Notes under the pieces: model-generated | Databases searched by the model: none | Told to the model about the DNA's origin: nothing | Seen by the model: the letters and a program-made list of their open reading frames with translations, nothing else | Shown: positions 17,831 through 27,300 of the stretch, in pieces | How the letters are laid out: the number at the start of each line of letters is the position of its first letter | How positions within the stretch are numbered: position 1 is the first letter of the stretch | DNA from: Muribaculaceae bacterium | Lineage (GTDB): Bacteria; Bacteroidota; Bacteroidia; Bacteroidales; Muribaculaceae | DNA length: 64,000 nt | Direction of reading: 5' to 3' | Assembly: GCA_017548365.1 (NCBI GenBank) | Contig: JAFZAC010000024.1 | Coordinates: 1 to 64,000 of the forward strand | Program-made: the position numbers and the translations under genes

Positions 17831-17869
17831 ATAATTGTGCATTATGAATTATGCATTGTGCATTAATTA
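17831..17869. repeat. Short AT-rich intergenic repeat between gmd and fcl
   Basis: The 11-mer ATTGTGCATTA occurs at 17834-17844 and again at 17855-17865, a 21-base period, with a near-palindromic GCATTATGAATTATGC between. It resembles short intergenic repeats seen widely in Bacteroidales genomes. The function is unknown. Confidence 0.5.
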
Positions 17870-18946
17870 AAGGTGGTAAACCTTGCGTATGTGCTGCAGA
17901 TCATGATCAACCATGAGTTTCACAAGCTGGTCGAAGGTAGTCTTGCGGGGATTCCAGCCAAGTTGGGTTTTAGCCTTAGTTGGATTGCCGAGAAGTTGGT
18001 CAACCTCGGCTGGACGGAAGTACTTCTTATCAACTTCCACAATCACCTTGCCAGTGGCTTTGTCTATGCCCTTTTCGTCAAGTCCATCTCCTTGCCATTC
18101 CAATTCTATGCCTGCATAGTGGAACGCCAGCGTGCAGAACTCGCGCACCGAGTGGAACTCGCCTGTGGCAATCACAAAGTCATCGGGTTCAGGTTGTTGC
18201 ATAATAAGCCACATGCACTCCACATAGTCGCGAGCATATCCCCAGTCGCGCTTTGCATTTAGGTTGCCAAGATAAAGCTTCTCCTGAAGGCCATTTACGA
18301 TGCGTGCAGCAGCAAAAGTGATTTTACGCGTCACAAAGTTCTCGCCACGACGCTCACTTTCGTGATTGAATAGGATGCCATTGGCTGTATACATTCCGTA
18401 ACTCTCACGATAGTTCTTCATGATCCAGTAGCTGTAGAGCTTTGCCACGGCATAGGGGCTGCGTGGATAAAATGGCGTAGTCTCACTCTGAGGCACCTCC
18501 TGCACCTTGCCATAGAGTTCGCTAGTGCTAGCTTGGTAAATCTTTGTCACCTTCTCGCGGTGTGTGATACGCACCGCCTCAAGAAGTCGCAAAGTGCCTA
18601 CGGCATCAGCCTCAGCAGTGTATTCAGGTACGTCAAACGACACTTTTACATGGCTCTGAGCAGCAAGGTTGTAAATCTCGTCGGGCTTGATAGTCTCAAT
18701 TAGACGTATGAGCGAACTCGAGTCGGTCATATCGCCATAATGCAGATTAATGAGACGCTGCTGACGCATGTCGCGCACCCACTCGTCAAGATACAGGTGC
18801 TCGATGCGACCAGTATTGAAAGAACTACTGCGACGAATTATGCCGTGCACCTCATAGCCTTTCTCGAGCAGCAATTCTGCCAGATAACTGCCATCCTGGC
18901 CAGTAATGCCGGTTATTAACGCTACCTTTTGATTGTTTTCGTTCAT
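17867..18946 (-). CDS. gmd: GDP-mannose 4,6-dehydratase
   Basis: The enzyme makes GDP-4-keto-6-deoxy-D-mannose from GDP-mannose, the first step towards GDP-fucose. The 359-residue protein has the Rossmann [14 protein letters not shown] motif at 13-26, [12 protein letters not shown], the catalytic TSELYGK threonine/glutamate segment and the SPYAVAK tyrosine/lysine pair. The [16 protein letters not shown] block is diagnostic for Gmd. It is followed by fcl and preceded by the NusG-like gene. It also has its own good promoter in the 71-base gap, so it may be expressed independently of the antiterminator gene. Confidence 0.96.
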   Translation of the reverse strand: MNENNQKVALITGITGQDGSYLAELLLEKGYEVHGIIRRSSSFNTGRIEHLYLDEWVRDMRQQRLINLHYGDMTDSSSLIRLIETIKPDEIYNLAAQSHVKVSFDVPEYTAEADAVGTLRLLEAVRITHREKVTKIYQASTSELYGKVQEVPQSETTPFYPRSPYAVAKLYSYWIMKNYRESYGMYTANGILFNHESERRGENFVTRKITFAAARIVNGLQEKLYLGNLNAKRDWGYARDYVECMWLIMQQPEPDDFVIATGEFHSVREFCTLAFHYAGIELEWQGDGLDEKGIDKATGKVIVEVDKKYFRPAEVDQLLGNPTKAKTQLGWNPRKTTFDQLVKLMVDHDLQHIRKVYHL

Positions 18947-18972
18947 TTTACCCTATTATTTGTTTCAACCTA

Positions 18973-19002
18973 CAAAGTTACACACATTTTTTGGAAAGTC
19001 AA
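18973..19002 (-). promoter_or_regulatory. Internal promoter for gmd-fcl
   Basis: Minus strand: TTG (19002-19000), 19-base spacer, TAACTTTG (18980-18973), 27 bases before the gmd ATG. It lies between the NusG-like gene and gmd. Confidence 0.65.
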
Positions 19003-19017
19003 CAAGGATTGTGTGTA

Positions 19018-19596
19018 TTATTTCTTCTTGGGTATTTTCTCAAGCAATGACGGATGGATTGAAGTTGTGACGATTGCCACCAAGCCAAGAACGCTCACAA
19101 CCACACGGCTGTCGCCCTTCACACGCTTGAGAATTCCCTCGGCACCCTCGAATGGACCGCCCAGGATGCGGACTCTATCGCCACGAGTAAACTGACCTGG
19201 CTTGGGAGTAATATATTCCAATTGCTCGTCGTAGGTTCCTGCCACAGCAATGAAATTCTGCATCTCTTTCTCAGGCACTACCACAGGTTTCTTGGTAGCG
19301 GGATTCATTATGTAACGGATTGGCATTCTGGTAGTAGCCTTATATTCCTTCATCAATGAAGGTTCGATGTGGAAGAAGATCAGGTTGTGAATAGAGGGCA
19401 CCAATTTCTTAACACGACGCCCACGACGAGTGCCCATCACATATTTCATGGGAATAAAACTCTCAATGCCGCGCAAGTCGAGGTCTTCCTTCACCTTCAT
19501 CTCACGGTTAAACGTAACGCGAATAGCGTACCATACCTTAGATTCAGGTTCTGGCTCATTTGTTTCAGCTTTTTTCAATATTCTGTTTTGCTCCAT
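19018..19596 (-). CDS. NusG-family specialised antiterminator (UpxY-like)
   Basis: The start at 19596 (MEQNRILKKA) gives 192 residues. The ATG at 19635 would lie before the mapped -7 element and is rejected. An NGN domain opens with VWYAIRVTFNREMKVKEDL. A KOW-like segment lies near the C-terminus (FTRGDRVRILGGPFEGAEG). In Bacteroides such UpxY paralogues bind RNA polymerase early and let it read through capsule operon leaders. Here the only polysaccharide genes behind it are gmd and fcl. It is not the housekeeping nusG, which sits beside ribosomal protein genes. Confidence 0.85.
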   Translation of the reverse strand: MEQNRILKKAETNEPEPESKVWYAIRVTFNREMKVKEDLDLRGIESFIPMKYVMGTRRGRRVKKLVPSIHNLIFFHIEPSLMKEYKATTRMPIRYIMNPATKKPVVVPEKEMQNFIAVAGTYDEQLEYITPKPGQFTRGDRVRILGGPFEGAEGILKRVKGDSRVVVSVLGLVAIVTTSIHPSLLEKIPKKK

Positions 19597-19619
19597 TGCA
19601 ATAGTGTTATAATCTTTTG

Positions 19620-19650
19620 CAAAAATAAAATCCAATTTTCGATTTGCAAA
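19620..19650 (-). promoter_or_regulatory. Promoter of the NusG-like gene
   Basis: Minus strand: TTTG (19650-19647), 19-base spacer, TATTTTTG (19627-19620), 23 bases before the ATG at 19596. It fixes the start of the gene. Confidence 0.7.
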
Positions 19651-19799
19651 ATATTTCTTGTAATTTTAAAGTCCATTTTTTTATACTTGCAAAAACACTT
19701 TGAAAATGGTTATATTTGAATGACAGAATCAAAAATCTATAAATCAACCCATTAAGCAATAAATATATAACAATTTTTAAATTGCAAGGTTGTAATTAA

Positions 19800-19830
19800 T
19801 TGTTCCACATAAAATTTGGCTGTAATTTTG
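19800..19830 (+). promoter_or_regulatory. Promoter of the small HExxH protein gene
   Basis: TTG (19800-19802) precedes TAATTTTG (19823-19830) by 20 bases, 16 bases before the ATG at 19847. Confidence 0.6.
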
Positions 19831-19846
19831 TGATGTCAAACAAAAA

Positions 19847-20170
19847 ATGAGCCCCATGAACTATATTAGAAAAATAAAAAAGCATCCATTTGGAGGAAGC
19901 TATTTGGCAATCAACTTGTTTGGATTCATCTTCACTTTGCGCGAACTAGATGAGGTTGAGCTGAACCACGAGCTGATTCACAGCGCACAGCAACGTGAGC
20001 TGCTATATCTACCATTCTTTATTTGGTATTGCATTGAATGGCTGTTCCTCTTTTTCAAATACAAAAACTGGAATACGGCTTACTACAACATTCGTTTTGA
20101 ACGTGAAGCCTATATCCATCAAGAAGACCTAAACTACTTGAAAACCCGCAAACATTATCGTTATAACTGA
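19847..20170 (+). CDS. Small membrane-associated protein with HExxH motif
   Basis: The 107-residue protein contains NHELIHSAQQREL at about 40-52, a zincin-like HExxH, followed by one hydrophobic helix (about 54-70, LPFFIWYCIEWLFLFF) and a C-terminal FEREAYIHQ motif. The conserved Glu/His of the last motif could supply a third metal ligand, as in minimal gluzincin-like proteins. I know similar short proteins from other Bacteroidota, but no assigned function. A second ATG three codons in (MNYIRK) is an alternative start. It is convergent with the DUF2461 gene. Peptidase activity is an inference from motif spacing only. Confidence 0.7.
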   Translation: MSPMNYIRKIKKHPFGGSYLAINLFGFIFTLRELDEVELNHELIHSAQQRELLYLPFFIWYCIEWLFLFFKYKNWNTAYYNIRFEREAYIHQEDLNYLKTRKHYRYN

Positions 20171-20175
20171 TAGGT

Positions 20176-20850
20176 TTATTCGTCGTAAACGTAGTCAAGG
20201 AAGTCGTGGATGGGTTTTAACACTTTGAAGTCGTCATTGACGCGCTGCACCCAGTCGTCACATGCAAAATAGTCCTCATCAACATGCTTAACTAGAATAT
20301 ATTCCTTGCGCTTGAGGAAATCGCCCAATGGATGGTCCTTGGGATAGTCTTTGGGAACGTTCTTTAATGTATCTCCCTCAAATCTAAAGCCCGAATGCTT
20401 TAGCCGCTTGTCATTAATCAGCTTTGTGAACTCATCGGACTCGGCGTCGATTAGACGTCGCAGAGCATCGAGTTTATCCTTTGCAGGCCACCACACACCG
20501 CCGCACAACATCAGGTGGTCGGGCTCAAAATGGATGTAATATCCGCTTGAAACGCAATGCCTGCCACCGCGACCAATCACCGCACTGAAATACTGCTTAT
20601 AGGGTCGCTTGTCGTGCGAAAAACGTATATCTCGATAAATGCGATATACAGCCTGTTTCACATCGAGCCCACGTGCCTTCTCATCCCACTCGGCCATGAG
20701 CAAGATGAGCCTTGCTATATCCTGTCCCCAAGCGTTGCGCAATGGGTCGAAGAGCTGCTCTTTGTGCGCTTTGAACCAAGCGCGATCGTTGTTTGCCGCC
20801 AGCACTTTGAGGAATTCAATAACCTCTTTTATATTTGATTGTGTTATCAT
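20176..20850 (-). CDS. DUF2461 (TIGR02453) family protein
   Basis: The 224-residue protein (starting MITQSNIKEVIEFLK; an ATG three codons upstream is also possible) matches DUF2461. It shows an early FLKVLAANNDRAWFKAHK block, the central YRIYRDIRFSHDKRPYKQYF motif and the SGYYIHFEPD segment. The family is widespread, cytoplasmic and of unknown function. No signal peptide or membrane segment is present. It has its own promoter and converges on the HExxH gene with only five bases between the two stops, so there is no room for a terminator of either gene. Confidence 0.9.
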   Translation of the reverse strand: MITQSNIKEVIEFLKVLAANNDRAWFKAHKEQLFDPLRNAWGQDIARLILLMAEWDEKARGLDVKQAVYRIYRDIRFSHDKRPYKQYFSAVIGRGGRHCVSSGYYIHFEPDHLMLCGGVWWPAKDKLDALRRLIDAESDEFTKLINDKRLKHSGFRFEGDTLKNVPKDYPKDHPLGDFLKRKEYILVKHVDEDYFACDDWVQRVNDDFKVLKPIHDFLDYVYDE

Positions 20851-20875
20851 GAAAAACACTGATATTTTTACAAGG

Positions 20876-20907
20876 CAAAGTTATACAAATTATTTTTATA
20901 GTGCAAA
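20876..20907 (-). promoter_or_regulatory. Promoter of the DUF2461 gene
   Basis: Minus strand: TTTG (20907-20904), 20-base spacer, TAACTTTG (20883-20876), 26 bases before the ATG at 20850. Confidence 0.7.
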
Positions 20908-21025
20908 TTGCCGCAATCATGATTTGAAACAACTCATCTTCCCAAAGTCTAATATTCAACCAATTATAATAAATATACATAAAAGTATGTCTAAAAAACT
21001 TATTTTAACTGAAAAATGAACCAAG

Positions 21026-21063
21026 AAAACTTTTGGAGTTTTAAAAGTTTTTTGCGTACTTTG
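21026..21063 (+). promoter_or_regulatory. Efflux-operon promoter with overlapping inverted repeat (candidate TetR operator)
   Basis: TTTG (21032-21035) and TACTTTG (21057-21063) are spaced 21 bases apart and form a promoter about 42 bases before tetR. AAAACTTTT (21026-21034) and AAAAGTTTT (21043-21051) are exact inverted repeats with an eight-base spacer that cover the -33 site. This is the layout expected of a TetR operator for self-repression. Confidence 0.55.
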
Positions 21064-21104
21064 CAGTCGATTTATAATAAATCTTTTCCTAAAACTATTG
21101 AAAA

Positions 21105-21725
21105 ATGGATTTAAGAGAGAAAATTTTAAGGACTTCAATGAATTTGATGATGCGTATTGGACCGCAATCAGTTACCATGGACATGGTGGCACGCGATTGT
21201 GGGATATCGAAACGCACGCTGTATGAGACCTTTCCCAATAAGCACAACCTCATAAGCGACGTCATCAAGTACAACCAGAAGCAAGCCAACGAGAAGTTCG
21301 CTCAAATTTTTGAGAATTCAGCAAACAGCTTTGAAGCTATGATGGGTGTTTACACCCTCGTAAGAGAGTTCATCCAGAAAACCTCTCCGGCATTCCTCGC
21401 CGACATCAAGCGACTCTATCCTGAGGCCTTTGACGAGTACAAAGCCCAAGAACTGGACCACATCTTGTCGCTTTCCAGAATTATCAGGAAGGCAAAAGAT
21501 GAAGGTTTAGCATTGCCTGGCATCAAATGCAAAATTGCTGCATTTCTTTTCAACAGTAATATGAAGAACCTGCATCATATGCAGGATTTCCCATTTCCTG
21601 AGTATACTCCCGCCGAGGTGTTTGATGGTGCTTTCCTCAATTTCATGCGCGGCATTGCCACCACCAAGGGTCAGGAAATCATCGAAGATTATGTTATAAA
21701 GCATCTCAAGAATAAAGATAATTAA
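21105..21725 (+). CDS. TetR/AcrR-family transcriptional regulator
   Basis: The 206-residue protein has an N-terminal TetR DNA-binding domain: REKILRTSMNLMMRIG, then the helix-turn-helix VTMDMVARDCGISKRTLYETF at about 23-43. The rest is a helical ligand-binding domain. It is the first gene of an array in which a TolC-like channel, membrane-fusion protein, RND pump and PII-like gene follow on the same strand, 18 bases to the next gene. It very likely represses its own operon and responds to a pump substrate, which is unknown. Confidence 0.92.
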   Translation: MDLREKILRTSMNLMMRIGPQSVTMDMVARDCGISKRTLYETFPNKHNLISDVIKYNQKQANEKFAQIFENSANSFEAMMGVYTLVREFIQKTSPAFLADIKRLYPEAFDEYKAQELDHILSLSRIIRKAKDEGLALPGIKCKIAAFLFNSNMKNLHHMQDFPFPEYTPAEVFDGAFLNFMRGIATTKGQEIIEDYVIKHLKNKDN

Positions 21726-21743
21726 CAAAACACTATAATCTAT

Positions 21744-23108
21744 ATGTATCGTAATTATTTAATCAAAATTGTCCTTGTGGCTGTTGCCTTTTTGACAACA
21801 ATAGCCTCAGGTAATGCCGAGACGTTAAACGTGACTCTCGACGACTGCATCAGAATTGCCCTGAGCGACAATCCATCGATAATTGTCGCCGATATGGAAA
21901 TCCAACGAGTGGACTACTCCAAGAAAGAGACTCTAGCTCAGTTGTTTCCACAAGTTAATTTCTCAGCCAATTATTCTCGCACCCTGGCCAAGCAGACCAT
22001 GGTGATGATGGACCAGACGTTCAAAGTAGGAACCGACAATCAGCACAGTGTAGGTTTTCAAGGTTCGCTTCCCATTATTGTCCCTGCTCTGTGGAAATCT
22101 ATCAAGCTGAGTGACAACCAGATTTTGCAGAATATTGAGCAAGCGCGTTCATCACGTTTATCGCTTGTAAACCAAGTAAAAAATGCATACTATGCATTGT
22201 TGCTGGCTCGTGACTCCAAGCGCGTTATCGAAGCCAACCACGAAACCGCCTTATTCACCGCCGACATGTTCAAGAAGCAGTTTGAGATAGGTGTTGCCAC
22301 CGAGTATGATATGACTCGTGCCCGTGTTGCCGCAACAACTCTTGAGCCATCAATCCTTGACGCCGAGAACTCAATTACAGCCCTGAAGCTCCAGCTCAAG
22401 GTTCTCATGGGCATGGATGCCAGCATCGACATCGAGCCGGTTGAGACTCTCGACAGCTACAAGTCAATGATGTATGAGAATGCTTTGAATGTCGACACAT
22501 CTCTTGTTAATAATACCAATATCAAGCAACTCGACCTTCAAACCGATTATATGAAACAAGCCCTCGAGGTTCAAAAGATGTCGTGGTATCCTACCCTGTC
22601 GGGAAGCATCAACTACATGTGGAACTCGATGAGCAACGGCAGTCCATTCAAGAACTTCAACTGGAATCCTTATTCTCAAGCGGCACTTTCGTTGTCATGG
22701 AACCTGTTCACGGGTGGTCAGCGCTATTACAAACAAAAGGAAGCCGAGATTGCTGTTCGCGAGATGCAATGGCAGCGCGAGAACTTGACTCGCAGTCTCA
22801 GCTCTCAAGTTGAGACTCAGATCAATGCGATGAAGAGCAATCTTAAGCAAATAGAGAGCAATGCCGCTAGTGTTGCCCTAGCCGAAAAGAGCGACAACAT
22901 CATTCAAGAAAGCTTCAAGCTTGGAGTTGGCACATTCCTGCAACTGCAAGACTCACAAAATGCTTTACTTGGCGCCCGCCTATCTTATTATCAGGCAATT
23001 TACAACCTGCTTGTATCACAAAGCGACCTTGAGTTCGTTTTAGGCAATGCGCCTCTGAGCAAATATGGAGTAAACCCCGAAACTAATCAAACACAAAATA
23101 AAAGATGA
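21744..23108 (+). CDS. TolC-family outer membrane efflux channel
   Basis: The 454-residue protein has a signal peptide (about 1-25, ending SGNAE). Two outer-membrane-efflux repeats are rich in coiled-coil helices: LDDCIRIALSDNPSI opens the first, and the second begins near LDLQTDYMKQALEV. The conserved SWNLFTGG motif is near residue 320. It forms the outer membrane duct for the RND pump. The stop overlaps the start of the membrane-fusion gene (ATGA). Confidence 0.93.
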   Translation: MYRNYLIKIVLVAVAFLTTIASGNAETLNVTLDDCIRIALSDNPSIIVADMEIQRVDYSKKETLAQLFPQVNFSANYSRTLAKQTMVMMDQTFKVGTDNQHSVGFQGSLPIIVPALWKSIKLSDNQILQNIEQARSSRLSLVNQVKNAYYALLLARDSKRVIEANHETALFTADMFKKQFEIGVATEYDMTRARVAATTLEPSILDAENSITALKLQLKVLMGMDASIDIEPVETLDSYKSMMYENALNVDTSLVNNTNIKQLDLQTDYMKQALEVQKMSWYPTLSGSINYMWNSMSNGSPFKNFNWNPYSQAALSLSWNLFTGGQRYYKQKEAEIAVREMQWQRENLTRSLSSQVETQINAMKSNLKQIESNAASVALAEKSDNIIQESFKLGVGTFLQLQDSQNALLGARLSYYQAIYNLLVSQSDLEFVLGNAPLSKYGVNPETNQTQNKR

Positions 23109-24310
23109 AAAATTACAAATCCATCCCTACTCTATTATTAGTAGTTGCTCTTCTTGCCTCATGTTCAGGCAAGAACGACAAGAAAGGAAACAAAATGAAC
23201 GACGAAGTTCCACTGGTTCAGGTGCAAAGCGTCTTTGCCGAGAATGTCGACGAGACAAGCGAGTACACCGCAACAGTAGAGGCGTTCAAGACCAATTACA
23301 TTACTTCCAATTCAGGCAACCGCATCAAGCGAATTCTCGTTGACGTGGGAAGCCGAGTTGGTGCAGGACAAACTTTGGTAATCCTCGACAATGTGACTTC
23401 GGTAAACCAGGAAAGCGCAATCGCTGGACAGAGGGCTTCGGTAGCCAATCAAGGCGCCAGTCTTGCAAGTCAGGAAGCTGCCCTCAAGACCGAGGAGATT
23501 AACCTTGCCCGCCAGAAGAAAGACCTTGACCGAGCTAAGGAACTGGTGAGAATTGGTGGCGGAACACAACAGGCCGTTGATCAGCTGCAAGCAGCTTACG
23601 ATGCCGCCCAAGAATCACTCAAAGCCCGCAAACGCGCTCTTGAGGCAAGCCGCTCTTCACTGCAAGCCAGCCAATCATCTTTGGGAGCAAGCCAACGCTC
23701 TATGCAAACCGTTCAAGAGAACACCGTTCTCAGAAGTCCTATCAGTGGCGTTGTGAGCGCCCGCAATTATGATCCAGGCGACCTCCCCGGCGGCCCAATC
23801 CTCACCATCCAGCAACTAAATCCACTCAAAGTTGTTGTTAACGTTAATGAGGAGGAGTTTCCAAAAATCAAAGTTGGCATGTCGGTAAGTGTAAACTTTG
23901 ACGTTGTGCCTGGTGAGACATTCACTGGCACAGTCAACCTCATCCATCCCCAAGTGGACCAGGCGACACGCACATTCAAAGTTGAAGTCACTTTAGGAAA
24001 TGGTGGCGGCAAAATCAGCACTGGTATGTTTGCACGCGTCAAATTCAACTATGGTACCGAAAACCACATCGTAGTCCCTGACCGCGCTGTTGTAAAGATG
24101 CAAGGTGCCGGCATACGCTATGTCTACGTCTATGACGAGAACGGCACTGTAAGATATGTAGAGGTTAAGCTTGGCAAGCGTCTTGGCGACCGCTACGAAA
24201 TCTTGAGCGGACTGAGCAATGGCGACAAAGTGGTTGTTGCCGGTCAGTCACGCTTGACAGATGGCGCCAAAGTGAAACTCCAAGAAAAACAAGAAGCTAA
24301 AGAAGAGTAA
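23105..24310 (+). CDS. RND efflux periplasmic adaptor (membrane-fusion) lipoprotein
   Basis: This 401-residue HlyD/AcrA-type adaptor has a lipoprotein signal with the lipid cysteine at residue 20 (LLASCSGKND). A beta-barrel/lipoyl half-motif (IKRILVDVGSRVGAGQTLVIL) precedes a long alanine-, glutamine- and serine-rich coiled-coil hairpin (about 110-205). The second lipoyl half (NTVLRSPISGVVSARNYDPG), beta-barrel and membrane-proximal domain follow. It links the inner membrane pump to the TolC-like channel. The start overlaps the tolC-like stop; the pump gene follows after 42 bases. Confidence 0.94.
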   Translation: MKNYKSIPTLLLVVALLASCSGKNDKKGNKMNDEVPLVQVQSVFAENVDETSEYTATVEAFKTNYITSNSGNRIKRILVDVGSRVGAGQTLVILDNVTSVNQESAIAGQRASVANQGASLASQEAALKTEEINLARQKKDLDRAKELVRIGGGTQQAVDQLQAAYDAAQESLKARKRALEASRSSLQASQSSLGASQRSMQTVQENTVLRSPISGVVSARNYDPGDLPGGPILTIQQLNPLKVVVNVNEEEFPKIKVGMSVSVNFDVVPGETFTGTVNLIHPQVDQATRTFKVEVTLGNGGGKISTGMFARVKFNYGTENHIVVPDRAVVKMQGAGIRYVYVYDENGTVRYVEVKLGKRLGDRYEILSGLSNGDKVVVAGQSRLTDGAKVKLQEKQEAKEE

Positions 24311-24352
24311 ATCAACAATAGTCACTCATTTAAACCTCAATAACATAACCCA

Positions 24353-27300
24353 ATGAGTCTTTATTCCAGTTCGGTGAAACGTCCAGTGACCACAATCCTC
24401 ATCTTTGTGGCGGTGGTCATCATTGGTTTGTTTTCACTTCAAAAATTGCCTATCGACTTGTATCCCGATATTGAGACCAACACCATCATGGTGATGACCA
24501 GCTATTCGGGAGCAAGTGCCGAAGATATTGAGCAGAACGTTACTCGCCCTCTTGAGAATACTCTCAACTCGGTAGAGCACCTAAAGCATATCACATCAAG
24601 CTCCAAGGAGAACATTTCTATTGTAACACTTGAGTTTGAGTATGGCTACGATATTGATGTGCTCACCAATGACGTTCGTGATAAGCTCAACATGGTATCG
24701 AGTATGCTGCCCGACGATGCCAACACCCCTATCCTGTTTAAGTTCTCCAGCGATATGATTCCTATCGTGTTGCTCTCGGCACAAGCCAAGGAGAGTGTTC
24801 CAGGTCTGTACAAAATCCTTGATGAGAATGTTGCTAACGCACTTGCACGCGTTGATGGTGTAGGTTCGGTATCAATCGCCGGTGCCCCCAAACGAGAAGT
24901 GCACATCTATGTGGACCCCCTCAAGCTCGAAGGCTATCATCTGACTATCGAGACCATAGCACAACTTGTGGGTGCCGAAAACCGCAACATCCCAGGTGGT
25001 ACGTTCGATATCGGTAATGAAACCTACGCGCTTCGTGTCGAAGGTGAATTTGAAGATCCGCGTGAGATTGCCAACCTGGTGGTTGGAGCCTCAAACGGAG
25101 CTGCTATTCACCTTAGCGATGTTGCCCGCATCGACGACTCTCTCGAGGAGCGCGCACAAGAGACTTTCACCAACGGCGTGCGTGGTGCGATGATCATTGT
25201 TCAGAAGCAGAGTGGTGCTAATTCGGTAGAGATTTCAAACCTCATCCAGAAGCAGTTGCCACACTTGCAGAAGAACCTCCCTGCCGACATTCACCTCGAC
25301 TACATTGTCGATACCAGCGACAACATCCGCAACACCATCGCCTCACTTGTTGAAACAGTGCTCTATGCATTGCTCTTTGTGGTGATTGTGGTATTCTTCT
25401 TCCTGGGACGCTGGCGCGCTACAGTGATCATTGTGCTCACTATTCCTATCTCACTTATAGCGTCGTTTATCTACCTATATGCCACTGGCAACTCTCTGAA
25501 CATTGTATCGCTATCGGCGCTATCCATCTCTATTGGTATGGTGGTTGACGATGCCATTGTGGTGCTCGAGAACGTGACGACTCACATTGAGCGAGGCGCC
25601 GAGCCCAAACAAGCGGCAGTCCACGGCACTAACGAGGTGGCCATCTCGGTTATCGCATCAACACTGACCCTTATTGCGGTGTTCTTCCCGTTGACTCTCA
25701 TAACCGGTATGACTGGAGTGTTCTTCAATCAGTTGGGATGGATGGTAACCATTATGATGATAATCTCGACCACCGCTGCCCTGTCGCTTACCCCAATGTT
25801 GTGTAGCCGCATGCTTCGCCTGCAACGCACTCAGAGCAAATTGTTCACCAAGTTCTATGGCCCCATCGAGAAATTCCTCGACAAGCTGGATGACGGCTTC
25901 GCATGGATTCTCACTCATTGTGTGCGCCACCGTTGGTTAACATCACTTGTAGTGCTGGGAGTCTTTGTGGCTTCAATGTTCCTGATGAAATTTGTGGGTA
26001 GTGAGTTCTTCCCGACCATGGACAACAGCCGCCTTGGAGTAAATCTTGAGCTTCCCATTGGCACACGTGTAGATGTTGCCAAAGACGTGTGTGAACGCCT
26101 ATACAAAGAATGGACCAAGAAATATCCTGAATTCATGGTGTTCAACTACACCGTGGGACAAGCAAGCAGTGACAACACCTGGGGCTCGATGCAGAGCAAC
26201 GGTTCGCACATCATTTCGATGAACATCAGGTTGGTGAGTCCCAACAAGCGTGACCGCAGCATCACCGAGATTGCAGGTCTCATGCGTGAAGACTTGAAAC
26301 ATTATCCCGAACTCAAGAAAGCCCTCGTCAACGTGGGTGGTCAACGAGGAGGCGGCATGAGCGGACAGTCGGCTCTTAACTATGAGATTTATGGCTACGA
26401 CTTTGCTGTAACCGACAGTTTAGCGCAACGACTAAAACGAATCCTCGAGAAGGTTCCTGGAGCTGCCGACATCAACATCAGCCGAAGCGATTATCAGCCA
26501 GAATATCAAGTTGATTTCGACCGCGAGAAATTGGCTCTCTATGGATTAAACCTGACAACTGCCGCAACCTATATCCGTAACCGAATCAATGGTAGCACAG
26601 CCAGCTACTTCCGAGAGGATGGTGACGAGTATGACATCAAGGTTATGTACGATCCCGAGCACCGTCAGTCGCTTGAAGATATCGAGAACATCACTTTATA
26701 TAATGCTATGGGCAATGGCATCAAGCTAAAGGAAGTGGGCACAGTTGTAGAACGCTTCACTCCTCCAACCATTGAACGAAAGGACCGTGAACGCATCATC
26801 ACTGTATCGACAGTTGTTCAAGACCGACCGATGAGCGAGGTAATTGCCGACGCTCAGCCCGAGATTGACAAACTCGACCTTCCTGGTGGTGTGACAATTG
26901 AGCTTAGTGGTTCTTACGAACAACAGCAAGACTCATTTGGCGACATGGGAGTCCTTGCGATACTAATCATCATCCTAGTATATATTGTGATGGCGGCACA
27001 GTTTGAGTCGTTTACCTATCCTGGCATCATCATGAGCTCTATCATGTTTGCATTCTCGGGTATTGTGCTCATCTTGCTGTTGACTGGTACCAACCTCAAC
27101 ATCATGTCAATGATTGGTTCTATCATGTTGATTGGTATTGTGGTGAAGAACGGTATCGTGCTCATTGACTATATCACGCTTAACCGTGAACGAGGTATGA
27201 GCGTTCGACGTGCGGTAATCGATGGTGGCAAATCACGTCTGCGTCCTGTGCTCATGACATCGTTGACTACCATTCTTGGTATGGTGCCTATGGCGATTGG

